Part shown: in pieces, positions 53,128-63,797 of the stretch
Layout: each line of letters opens with the position of its first letter
How positions within the stretch are numbered: the first letter of the stretch is position 1
Assembly (NCBI GenBank): GCA_036873755.1
Contig: JAVTVY010025233.1
Span: 47,366-111,365 of the forward strand
Length of the DNA: 64,000 bases
Origin: Hanleya hanleyi
Lineage: Eukaryota > Mollusca > Polyplacophora > Lepidopleurida > Hanleyidae
Direction: 5' to 3'
Made by a program: the position numbers and the translations under genes
Notes under the pieces: generated by a model
What the model saw: only the letters and a program-made list of their open reading frames with translations
Database searches by the model: none
Told to the model about the DNA's origin: nothing

Positions 53128-54696
53128 CTCGCGAGTTACCCAGCCCCCCACGTACAGCTCATTTAAACTTGTCAGCATGGGAGTCGTTATTACCGGTTAA
53201 TTACCCTGAGCGCGCGCACCTCCTGCAGGGTATTGAGGAGGGTTTTCATATTGTTTCACCTAATGACATACCCGCCAATGTTTGCCAACAGGACTACCGC
53301 TCTGCCACTAATCAGGCCATGGCAACAAAGGTTGAAAAACAAATTTTAACTGAACTGGAACACGGGCACTACAAAGTTGTCACCGAAAAGCCAAAAATTG
53401 TATCTGCCTTGGGGTGTATACCTAAGAAAAATAGTGAAAAAATACGGCTCATTCACGACTGTAGTAGACCACCCGGTAATGCAGTCAATGATTTCGCTGA
53501 ACTGTCGCCATTCAAGTATCAAACATTACAGGACGCTATAGACATTGTCAAGCCCGGCTGCTACATGGCGAAATTAGATTTATCTAACGCGTATAGATCT
53601 GTGAGGATACACCCAAGCAATTATCCAGCCACCGGGTTATCTTGGCGTTTTAGTGGGGACACTGAAGACGTTCTGATGATCGACACCCGTTTGCCATTTG
53701 GAGCCAGGCTATCACCTAAAATTTTTAATGATCTTACTCAAGCTGTTCAACATATCATGGCATCCAGAGGACATTCTGGCATCATCGCATACTTGGACGA
53801 TTTCTTAATTGTGAAGGACACATACACTGACTGTTTGAACACCTTGAATGAGCTCATTTCTGTGTTACGGAAACTGGGATTTTCTATAAATTACTCCAAA
53901 GTGGACGGCCCGGTTCAACGTTTGACATTTCTGGGTATAACATTGGATTCTACCCGAATGACCATGGAACTGCCACAGCCTAAGATAGCTGACCTACATT
54001 CCAACCTGCAGACCACAATGTCAAAAGCCAAGGTAACTAAACGACAGTTACAATGTCTAGCAGGCAAACTTAACTGGGCTTCGCAATGTGTCTACGGAGG
54101 GCGTTTCTATCTTCGGCGCATCTTGGATAAAATACCAACATTATCCTACCCCTGGCATCGTACAAGAGTGACTAAAGATATGCGAGCTGACATGGTGTGG
54201 TGGATGAATTTTCTCTCTGTGTTTAATGGTACTATGCCGATGATCAGTGATCGCCCTGCTGTGCCAGTCAGCATTGACACATGTCCCCAGGCAGTGGGAG
54301 CCCACTTCAATGGTGACTGGATATACACATATTTCCAGTCGTGGCCTGAGGCAATTCCTCTTCATATAAACTACAAGGAAGTTTTAGCCCTTGAACTCGC
54401 GGTTATGAAATGGGCCCCCGCAAAGTAATCGCAAAGTGTTCATCCATTCTGACAACCAGGCCGCCGTCGCCATTATCAATAAAGGTAGTTGTAAAAACAA
54501 AGTCGCCATGCAATCTCTTCGCCGTGTGTTCTGGCTATCGGCCTTGTATAATTTTCGGATTTACTGTGTTTACTATCCGGAAATTCAGAACGGAGTCGCC
54601 GACAGCGTGTCGCGCCTCCATGAACCAGGAGGAGGGTCGCGTCTACACAATCAATTATCCACGGTTAGGTGGGAACACTTTCCTGTGATCTACTGA
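53100..54696 (+). pseudogene. Reverse transcriptase-RNase H of the DIRS/Ngaro-like element
   Basis: The RT part has KIRLIHDCSRPPG, MAKLDLSNAYRSVRI, LPFGARLSPKIFNDL and the catalytic YLDDFLIV (about 53790-53813), then LGFSINYSKV and LTFLGITLD. This order and wording are typical of DIRS-group RT. RNase H follows with SIDTCPQAVGAHF, KEVLALELAVMKW, FIHSDNQAAVAIIN and GVADSVSR. One frame break near 54418-54428, consistent with a single extra base after KWAP, separates the two halves of RNase H; the rest is open. The first in-frame ATG is well inside (about 53325), which fits expression by frameshifting from gag. No methylase domain is seen, closer to Ngaro than to DIRS1. Confidence 0.82.
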
Positions 54697-55130
54697 CAGT
54701 GCTATACCATAATGCTAATTACTGATTGCATGTACATTAGTATCAACACGTTGGAACGAGTTCCACGCCACATGTGTAGGATTATAAAGCGCCATACTGT
54801 GAACTTATCGGTGGCAGACGTAACTGTGTATTGATAACGTACTTTATTACGATCGAGCCTGATAGTGATTTGTGTATTGCAAGCTTCTATCGGAATTTTT
54901 ATGTGTATTTATAGCTGACATGTCTGTTTACACGTGGGCTTATTGTGTGTCACTAATTGGTTATCTATCTAATATTTGGTCTTAGGAGCATTATATTGCC
55001 TATGCTTCTAATTCCTTTAAGTGGCAGCTGTGTTCATAATAGATATTCCATTGTCATTTGCTTCCTTGAATGTAAAGATATTGATTTGTGTATTCATTCT
55101 GTTGTTTCTTTTCTATCCCGTATATTTCAG
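54697..55130. other. Gap before the tyrosine recombinase, possible intron
   Basis: No coding motif. The right edge has a pyrimidine-rich tract ending in an acceptor-like 'tatatttcag' at 55121-55130, directly before the recombinase frame. I could not settle a donor. Confidence 0.4.
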
Positions 55131-56125
55131 AATTCGCCCGCCTTGTAGAGAGTACGTTGGACTCCGACATTAAAAAATTTGAACTAATGACGTTCGCTGA
55201 CAGCACCAGACGAACATATCAAGTGCACCGTGATGTTTATCTCTTATTCTGTCAACACATGGGGGTACTGCCCCGTACCGGCTTCCACCGCAACTCTCTG
55301 TAGATATGTTGTTTTTTTGGCCAGAAGTTTGAAATATACCTCTGTTCGACAATATTTGAATATCGTGCGCCTTTTACACTTGGAATGGGACTTAGCAAAC
55401 CCATTAGGTAGCAATTTCTCACTAGATTGTGTTCTTAAAGGCATCCGTAGAGGCCTTGGTGATATCCCTTGCGCAAATTGCCCATCACGCCTAATATCCT
55501 GCTCCAATTGCTAGGCCATCTTGATCTCAGTTCATCCTTGGACTGCAGTGTGTGGGCGGCCTGTTTGCTCATGTTTTTTGCTCTACTGCACCGCTCCAAT
55601 GTTCTCGCTCCAGGGAGGTCTAGATTCTGTGGGAGCAAGCATCTCCGTCGACAGGACTTATTTTTCACACACGATGGTCTGTGCTTAACTATTCGCTGGT
55701 CAAAAACGATCCAATTTAGGGACCGCTTACTTACTTTCACTCTGCCTAGTATTCCTGGCCAAGTTCTCTGTCCCGTCCAAGCGGCCTATCGCGCACTAGA
55801 ATTCACTGCAGGTGCCTTCCCCTCAGGCCCCGCGTTAGTATTCACTCAGCATTCTCGCCTAATCCCGCTCATTCCATCCATCTTTCATACCCGCCTTCGC
55901 CAATGCTTGGCTAAGACAGGTCTAAATCCTACACTCTATGCAGGACATAGTTTCCGCCGTGGGGATGCTTCCTGGTGTTACCAAGCAGGGCTACCTATCG
56001 AGACCATTCGCCAGTTGGGGGACTGGAAATCGTACGCTTGTCTAGCATATATCACCTTGTCTCAGGATACTATTTCTGATGCCATCCGCCGTATGCAGTC
56101 TATCCTACCATCCTTACCTTCATAG
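55131..56125 (+). pseudogene. Tyrosine recombinase of the DIRS/Ngaro-like element
   Basis: This would integrate the element's circular DNA without target duplication. The N-terminal SAM-like part (FADSTRRTYQVHRDVYLLFC, then VRQYLNIVRLLHLEW) precedes the catalytic part: Arg in FALLHRSNVL, the HSFRRGDASW box (about 55949-55978), and GDWKSYACLAYI with the catalytic Tyr. So R, HxxR, W and Y are all present in the last third. Two frame changes break the front part, near 55280-55300 and near 55465-55500; the final 218 codons are open. With gag and RT-RNase H upstream, the order gag-RT-RH-YR defines a DIRS-type element. Confidence 0.8.
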
Positions 56126-56459
56126 TGTAGGTTATACAATATACATTCTACCTCTAACTGGGTAATTGGACCAAGACATGACTATAGATATACTATATAT
56201 ATATCCATGACCTGTTTCGAGTGGTTTTATTTTTTATATTTTATTATGTTAGCGCTTATCTTTTTCATGACGTAATTATAATCACTCTCATGTCGTCGCG
56301 TATATCAATTGTGTATTATCATTCATTATACCTAGGCTGTCGCGCATCGCTATATCTCATTGTATCGCGCGCTAATTGTCATAACTGTGCGAGGCTGTAG
56401 TTAGTGTAGTTTAGTAATAAAGCTTCCAGTCACCCCCGTATGTTTATCTTGTGTTTTAC
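56126..56459. other. 3' region of the DIRS/Ngaro-like element
   Basis: An AT-rich stretch with 'tatatatata' near 56190 and an AATAAA at about 56415, a plausible 3' end. Terminal repeats not identified. Confidence 0.4.
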
Positions 56460-57640
56460 TTCCTTAAGCTAGCAATATAGCTTTTGCTTCTGCTGTGAAT
56501 ATCTAACTTTTACCTGGTAGTTGACAGGCTTTAGTTTTGGAACTGAAGATAGTACTCTCTCACCATCTTTAAAACCATCTGTATAAATAGCCTAATGTGA
56601 TCTGTATTTTTCTCTCTCCAGACCAAATTCTTATGTAAACAAGAGCTGGCTCACGTTTGCTTTTTCATATCTCGTTAGTGTAATATCTCATTCTGGTTGA
56701 GCTAATTCCCATGGTGGAATTGCTAATAGCTGGATAGGTAAAATTTGACAATGCTTCATACCAGCTGCTACAATATGTGGTTTCATAAGAGGTGGAATAA
56801 TGGATGTTTTTTTAAAATAGATATCCACGAACTGAAGTTTGAAAACAGTTATATGCAGGATTCGACTGATTTGATCGCGCTTTTGTTATATATTGCATTG
56901 ATAGTTTAATTCTTCGTAGTTTATAGGAAATTCATCCGCTTCATCGGTTTCTTCAGGGGATGTTTTGAACGCTCCAAGGCAAATTACAAGCGTCTAGTCC
57001 GTCATTCATAATCCAGCCGTCGTCCATTAGAGAATATCTGCGTCCATAATCCAAAGACCTGTTTCATATTCCATATAACAGTATTAGCACCAAATTCAAA
57101 AAGACAATCATACTGTACATAAACATAAGCTTGTTTCCTGCAAGAGAGAAGCGGTTCTCTTAGTCCTTGATGGAGAATAGTGTCTAGCTTTGCCAAGGTA
57201 TTGACCTTAGAAACATTTTTCACGAATCACGTTTGTTCTGTTTCACGGTTCTACGAACTTCAGCTCTAGTAACTCTGATATCTTTAAAATTTTCAGAATT
57301 TGGATGTCGGCGGAAACATCGCTCAGCTTTCTTCCTACATTTCCTTGCTTCTTTGCATTAATCATTAAACCATGTTTTTTTGTATGTGCAACTCCTTAAG
57401 ATGTGGGTGTGATTTGGTTAGCATTTTCAATCAGCATATCTGAGAATAGCTCTATATGATCTGGAACATCAGTGAAAGAGACTGCTTGTAGTTTTTGTGA
57501 ACAAAGCTTTTCAAATTCTGGCCAATTTGCTTTCTTGAAATTATACCTTGTTAAGGTGTCATCATCTGAATTCACAGCTTTCGAAACAGTGGGAAAGGTA
57601 GTAATTCCACAAAGGTCATGATGAACAGACATAATAATAA
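56460..57640 (-). pseudogene. Fragments of a second LINE (endonuclease-RT linker and RNase H pieces)
   Basis: Minus-strand translation at about 57396-57632 gives RYNFKKANWPEFEKLCSQKL and similar text. At about 57240-57395, in broken frames, KTWFND and KEARKCRKKAERCFRRH follow, then VSKVNTLAKL at about 57180-57210. This is the usual wording after a LINE endonuclease domain. At about 56530-56590 YTDGFKDGERV resembles the start of a LINE-encoded RNase H. RT itself is missing; a dispersed repeat (56981-57166) sits between the parts. A jockey/I-type element is the best guess. Confidence 0.55.
56981..57166 (+). repeat. Dispersed repeat, copy 1
   Basis: It starts 'aaattacaagcgtctagtcc' and includes 'cattcataatccagccgtcg', 'ggatt'-free 'catattccatataacagtat' and 'cttgtttcctgcaagagaga'. 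Shared left end with the copies at 60097 and 63798. Confidence 0.75.
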
Positions 57641-58039
57641 TAGGCTTTATCCTCGATTACAAACTCTTAGGCCGAGGCCTTCCTACTAGAGGGTCGAGAT
57701 ATGTATTAATATATACAGATAAAGATAAACGTACATCAGTACAATATATTTGAAACAGTGATACCCAGAGAATAATTTTGTAGTGGGTTTAAATACTCAA
57801 GGGGTCGTCTGAAGCTTACTGATCATTTTGGTAACCTATTGAAACATTTGATTGATGACGTTACTGATGGGATAATACTATACGTTCAGTGTTATTCAGA
57901 AGAATATGTATTGAATTTGGTTTAAATCTTTATTTTATAGATAGGGCAAATAACCAAGTAAAATAATTATGCAGAATATTATTAGCTTTTTATTATTATT
58001 CAGGTGGTAGTGTCTGGTAATGTGTATCTGCTAAGGCGA
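57641..58039. other. No gene seen
   Basis: AT-rich sequence before the small spliced pseudogene. Confidence 0.35.
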
Positions 58040-58622
58040 GTTATACAGACCATTAACCGGAGTGATCCCCGGAAAGATGGCCATGGATCTAATGTCAGCT
58101 TTATTCACAAGAACTGAGATGGCTACACACACGCTGACTGGTTTCAAATCAATGCCAGACCCGATGCCGATGTAAAACCACCCATTGATCAGGCGAAGAT
58201 AGCTGCTATACAAGGTAATCGTTCCCATCTTTGAAAATATCTCGGATCCCTTCTAGGTTTTTTTATCAGATTTATGTACTGTGGAAAACATTTTGAGCAT
58301 TTAGCATCTCGTAAGTTCAGATATTCGAATTCCATTGCCCCGCTAAATGAAATGATATATAAATGAGGAGTATTAAACTTGGTTGCCCACAAGCTGCCTA
58401 TTTCACTGAAAATATAAATTGGCGTTCCAAACCATTAGCAAGTTTAATGCATTTCTGTTCTGCCCTACATCCCTACTTCTAAATGTTATCAAGTCATATG
58501 ATTATCTTCAATCTCTTTCGCTAGAGTACTGCCAAAAGAACTTTCCTGGCAAGGATACGTTCATAAGAGATGCTATCAAGGCCAAGCTGAATGACGAGCA
58601 GAAGTACTACAGACGAAAGTAG
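58040..58622 (+). pseudogene. 3' end of an unidentified two-exon gene, one in-frame stop
   Basis: A frame reading RRVIQTINRSDPRKDGHG, then after one TGA (58115-58117) DADVKPPIDQAKIAAIQ, ends at 58214 before a GT. A matching AG at 58523-58524 precedes EYCQKNFPGKDTFIRDAIKA and a Lys/Arg-rich end with TAG at 58620-58622. The splice keeps phase (CAA G / AG TAC) and the donor gtaatc is good, so this was a spliced transcript. The C-terminal helix pattern loosely recalls BEN-type domains; I do not assign a family. An AATAAA lies at about 58738. Confidence 0.45.
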
Positions 58623-59492
58623 AAGCACCGTGAGACTCCTCACATCATGCCCCAGTGACATGACACACTGGGATTATGTCACTGTAAATATGTATATACC
58701 CTTTATATTTATGTGTATCCTGTGAGTTATTGTGTACAATAAAATGTCCGTACTTTGCACAGATGAATTCTGTTGAATATCTTCATGGGTAACATATTAT
58801 GTGATAGTACCTGAGTGTTATCTGAACATTTAGTTGGGTCATCTGGAGCAATTCCGCGACCGTGGAGAGCGAAGGTTCGTTTCTCAGTGGATTTGCCTTC
58901 TATGAAGGTTAATTAACAACATTAGTGGGGGTGTCCCTCGCGAAAGTGTGGGCGGAACCCGTGAGAGCCCGAAATGGCTGCCGTCGGCCATTTTGGCCTG
59001 CAGTGCGGCTCAGTATATGGTTTCTGGGGTTTTTTTGGGGGGGGGCGAGGAATTCATATTTGTTGTCGGTTTCATAATTTGACCTAGTTCTGACATTCAA
59101 ATCCAAGATGGCCGCCGATTTTCAGCTCAGGGTGGTAAATTTTTCTTCAAATTTCATTTTTTTCTTCAAATTTTTCAAATTCGGCGTAGAGCCTTCATAC
59201 TAGGCTCTAATGAAAGCATCGATCATGCTGAGTTGAGTGATGGACAGTAAACCTACACGAAATTCATCTTAGCGGTAATATGTTCTTGTTCTTGTTGATT
59301 CACCTGAATATCGGCTCTTCATGGTCACAAAATTACTGGAAATTATCCATCCAATTAATTGATGTGTAAATTGGAATACATGGGTATGCATAATTTTTCA
59401 CCACCAGACACCGCCTGATTAAACGTTACGGTTGATATACCCCAAAGTTTACGTTGGTAGTCAATTATCAGTCCGCAGGTTTTATTCTATTC
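58623..59492. other. No gene seen
   Basis: It contains an AATAAA at about 58738 for the pseudogene above, 'atggctgccgtcggccattt' and 'aagatggccgccgatttt' blocks reminiscent of the TTAA MITE subterminal regions, and a G-tract at about 59030-59045. Confidence 0.4.
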
Positions 59493-60075
59493 AGGTACTA
59501 AATCACTTTTCTGGGCAAAATTGAACCAATCTGAGGAGCACTGACGTGGCGAGCAGGGACTATGGATTCAAGCATCCGCAGGCAGATACAATGTTGCTCT
59601 TTGCCCATGCCAAGCTGCGAGCCGAGAACTACACTGAAGCAGACATGAATATCCAAGCGGCTTATGTCTAGCATCAATATCATCATACCTCCCCATGTGA
59701 TCACTGGCAGTGACCACACATCAGGGTTCTGTGAGCAAGGGCAACAGAGATTGTTGCAGAAAGCGATCAATGATTCTGGGGAGAGAGAGCTCCTTGCACG
59801 ACTGGGAGAGCTTGGAGTTACAGGAGGGGTCTATTAGTTATCATTGTTAAATTGCAAAATCAGGGTAAATATATTGTACAATTCCGTACAATAAAAGGAT
59901 AGTGATGTAAATTACTATACACCGCCTAATTATATGCTAGCCATGAATGGACAGGTGTTTAGGGTTACTACAACAGGCATGTCTGACATCCTTGAGTACC
60001 GTAACCAGAAGACACGTTGATGTTGAGTAACTAGAGAACAATGTTCAGTTTTGCTCAGAAAAGTGATTTAGTACC
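59493..60075 (-). mobile_element. 583-bp TIR element carrying TGCD-family remnants
   Basis: The roughly 33-bp ends starting 'aggtactaaatcacttttct' (59493) and ending '..aaaagtgatttagtacct' (60075) are inverted copies with three mismatches. On the plus strand the interior encodes, in broken frames, HPQADTMLLFAHAKLRAENY and GSDHTSGFC, then LLQKAINDSGERELLARLGE. These resemble the EADT and TGCDxTSGFxGxGKK regions of the same kind of transposon protein as at 15.6-16.3 kb. Strand given for the element is nominal. Confidence 0.6.
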
Positions 60076-60096
60076 TGATGACTTTTCTGATAGGAA

Positions 60097-60330
60097 TAAA
60101 TTACAAGCGTCTAGTCCGTCATTCATAATCCAGCCGTCGTCCATTAGAGAATATCCGCGTCCATAATCCAAAGACCTATTTCATATTCCATATAACAGTA
60201 TTAGCACCAAATTCAAAAAGACAAACATAGTATACATAAACATAGGCTTGTTTCCTGCAAGAGAGAAGCGGTCAACAGTTTTCAATGATGCCGGCAAGAC
60301 ATCATGATGTTCCAAAAATATCAAATCCGT
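60097..60330 (+). repeat. Dispersed repeat, copy 2
   Basis: It is nearly identical to the copy at 63798 from 'aaattacaagcgtctag' to 'ccggcaagacat', including 'gcggtcaacagttttcaatg'. Confidence 0.8.
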
Positions 60331-60501
60331 ATCGCTGATCAGTATTCTTAATCCATAATATTCGTTGTAAAGTCGTCATCTAAAGAATGATGTATCTCAG
60401 TCACGCTTTGATTGTGACTGTTCATATGAGTACCATGAGGATCTTGAAGTACATGGGTTCATACGGCCCCTAGCCCCGGGTTAAGCGGAATTAGACACAA
60501 G

Positions 60502-61926
60502 TTACGAAACGTAGCGCCATAGATCTTGCACGCTACGTTCGTATTTTGCTATCAGCATGCGATATGTATCGCCAAATTTGAGAAACTTTGAGTGGAGGCG
60601 CTTGGTGGAATAGCCCTGTTTTATAAGTTTCTGCAACAATGTTTTGTGACGTTGGTTAAAATCATCACATTTAACACAGGATCTAGCAAATGCTACTAAG
60701 CGAGATATGTATACGCCATATGCAGGTCCCACTGGAATATTACTATCCAAAAAGGGATAGTTTACGATGTCGAAATTGTAATCATCTCTTTTGTCATAAA
60801 GTCGACGAGAGAGAATGCCCGCTTCATTTTTATAGAGATAGAGATCTAAATAAGATGTGCCTGTAGGGCTATCTGTAGTTTCCTTCAAATCCAGTGAAGG
60901 TGGATATATATCCTTCACTGCATCATTTATATAGCGATTATCCACAGCGAGAAGATCGTCTATATAGCGTTTGGTGAATGAGAAGGAACAGGCTTTGAAT
61001 GGATCGGTTTTTGAAAGCGCCTGCATATAGTCATATCCATAAGAGAACAGATACAGGTCAGCCAACAGGGGTGCACAATTAGTACCCATTGGAATACCTA
61101 TATGCTGCTGATATATTGTGTTGCCAAATTTCACATAGATATTTTTAATGAGAAATTCAAGCAACTCTATAAACAAAGAAACATCCCATGAATGATATCT
61201 CCTTGTATGTAGTCGAGCTAAAGAATGCTTTATGGCTTCCGACATTAATATATCTACGATCAGTTTTCTTGAACACAGATACTATTAATGAACTGATACG
61301 GTCAATAAGGTCCTGATGAGGGATTGTAGTATAGAGAGTCGAGAAATCCCATGTGGATACATGTCGGTACGGTATGTGACCTTTAGCATCAAGTTCTTCC
61401 GTAAGACATTTTGAGTTTTTCAATATCCACATACATTTCACGCCAGAGTTCTTAGAAATAGTGGCACAATACCTTTCCCAAAATGCTTTTACCTCCTGAA
61501 GGGCCCTCGGCAATAGCGTTGAAAGAAGCTTGGTGGTGCAGCTTCTCGAACCAGCTATGAATCTAGCTTTGTATGGTGATTTATGCATTTTGGGAGTCAA
61601 GTATATTTTTGGTATGTCGTTATGATTGGTTGGAAGACAAATACCTCTTTCCCTGAGAAACTTTTTGTGATTGTTAAATAAATCTTCCAGAGTAAATGCA
61701 GTTTGGGAGTAAGTAGACGTATTTGATGAAGATATGTCTACACTCAATTCTTTAATCAGCACCTGGTAATAGTAATGTTACATATGAATATTATATTATT
61801 CGGAGCTTTGTCTGCTGGGACTATGACGAATTTACTCTGGAGATTTGCTAGAACTTCTTGCGAATTGAGGTTTCTCAGTACTTGCTTTGCTTGGGGAAGA
61901 GTACTTCTGTCAATATGGCGGATATT
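60502..61926 (-). pseudogene. Penelope-like reverse transcriptase, copy A
   Basis: Minus-strand order: a decayed start with an ADKA motif (about 61820), VLIKELSVDISSS, DIPKIYLTPKMHKSPYKARF and TTKLLSTLL, DFSTLYTTIPHQDL (RT motif A region), then after a frame change near 61200-61245 GIPMGTNCAPLLADLYLFSY and the catalytic RYIDDLLAV (about 60940-60970), SYLDLYLY and an Arg/Lys C-terminus. The DKG-like start, MGTNCAP and YIDD blocks are typical of Penelope-like elements. A frame break and loss of the N-terminal part make it inactive. No GIY-YIG nuclease region is seen. Homology with copy B ends abruptly at about 61926. Confidence 0.72.
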
Positions 61927-62832
61927 TCATTTGAGACACACTTTCATTTGAGAGTCCAGACATTCCACCATTCATGTGAACAAATTGTACTAAACATGGA
62001 ATAATTAAATTCACACTACCCATTTCTACAGTATCAGTACTATGTTACTATCTGTAGCAGTTGAAACCCAGTAAAACTTAAACAATTAAAACCAGTAAAG
62101 AAATTTGTCTGTTGAATAACAGAAAATATGGTATGGAGATTTGAATGAGTAAACTACTAAGCAACTTACATGATACCAACAAAATGTCCCAACACAAGCT
62201 GATAAATTCCTTGGGTGGCTTGCAGGACAGCTTTGTTTCACCCTCAGTAAATTTTATCATTGTTGCTCACAGGCTAATCTGAAGGATGATACCAGATCTT
62301 TCTATGTTCTGCTGGATTATTGCTTCAGGCTGACTTAATTGGTTGATGTAGGATATTTCATCATCAGTGACAATTTGACCTAAATTTGAAGCCTGCATGA
62401 TTTGGTCTGTGATGAAATGTTTGGATGTGAAATAGGGTACACGTTAAAGGCCACAGTTTACATATATCTATAACAATATACTGAATTGTGTGTATTAGGA
62501 ATGGCAAGTTGCCTGGTAATAGCAGTGTAGATAAATGCACTAACAAATGACGGAAAATTAGCATTTCCAATTTCATAAAAACAATTACGGATGGCATATC
62601 CCACCACTGTGAATACAGTGAAACATACAGCCAAGGCTTCCCGATGGGCATGACAGTGTACTCGCTGAGCCATCAATAAATAATAAAGAAAATAATTATA
62701 AATCAAATCTTAATCAGAATTCGGTCAACTCAGAACTTGCTCGTAACAATGCCCTAATGCACGTTCTTGCCAAAAATCAAGGTTCTAATGTCAACGGTTC
62801 TCCTTATTTTGCCGACGAAAGGATTCGGATGG
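61927..62832. other. No gene seen between the two Penelope-like copies
   Basis: AT-rich, with no motif. Short minus-strand ORFs at 62.1-62.7 kb lack recognisable features. Confidence 0.35.
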
Positions 62833-62864
62833 ACTGACTGACTGACTGACTGACTGACTGACTC
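62833..62864. repeat. (GACT)n microsatellite
   Basis: About seven and a half tandem GACT units just before the Penelope-like copy B. Confidence 0.9.
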
Positions 62865-62918
62865 ATTACCGGACAATTTGCGATCTGTAGCCTACTTCGT
62901 AGGAATAAAGGACTGGAC

Positions 62919-63797
62919 ATGATTACTTTACCTCGAATCCTGAATGATCCAGAGGTACGCAACGCTGTACCAAACTATTTAAAGTTCACAGAACCTCCTT
63001 TCATTTCATATAAGTATACTAAATCTATAGCCACCAAAATATTCAATTACTCCAATGCTGTCAAGGAGTTTGACTGGAAGTTATACACGTCAGGAGGCTA
63101 TAGTTGTGATTGTGAATCATCGAACTTTATCTATACACGATGCAAACATATTGTGACTGGTGCTCTTGATATGGTGAGTGATAAGGATCTGAAATTACTC
63201 CTGATGAAAGGACCTAAATATAGAGAGCCAAGAAGAATAAATCTGAAGGCCGACCAGAAGATAGTCATGTCTGCATTGGAACAGTACATTATGGATTGGT
63301 CTAAGCGAGAAAAAGTTGAACCTACAGTACTCGTTGATTGACTGGACCTCACCAAGAGCAAGGTCGTTGAAACAATCCGCCATATTGATAGAAGTACTCT
63401 TCCCCAAGCAAAACAAGTACTGAGAAACCTCAATTCGCAAGAAGTTCTAGCAAATCTCGTCATAGTCCCAGCAGACAAAGCTCTGAATAATATAATATTC
63501 ATATGTAAATATTACTATTACCAGGTGCTGGTTAAAGAATTGAGTGTAGACATATCTTCATCAAATACGTCTACTTACTCCCAAACTGCATTTACTCTGG
63601 AAGATTTATTTAACAATCACAAACAGTTTCTCAGGGAAAGAGGTATTTATCTTCCAACCAATCATAACGACATACCAAAACTATACTGGACTCCCAAAAT
63701 ACATAAATCACCATACAAAGCTAGACTCATAGCTGGTTCTAGAAGCTGCACCACCAAGCTTCTTTCAACCCTATTGACGAGGGCCCTTCAGGAGGCG
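62919..63797 (+). pseudogene. Penelope-like reverse transcriptase, copy B (N-terminal part)
   Basis: One frame runs from the ATG at 62919 to 63797 with a single TGA at 63339-63341. The front has FTEPPFISYKYTKSIATKIF and a Cys/His stretch (YSCDCESSNFIYTRCKHIVT). The part after the stop has VLANLVIVPADKALNNIIF, a DKG-like Penelope motif, VLVKELSVDISSS, DIPKLYWTPKIHKSPYKARL and TTKLLSTLL. It supplies the N-terminal region missing from copy A. It is cut at 63797 by a dispersed repeat exactly at that repeat's 5' end, so the catalytic YIDD part is absent. Orientation is opposite to copy A. Confidence 0.7.
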
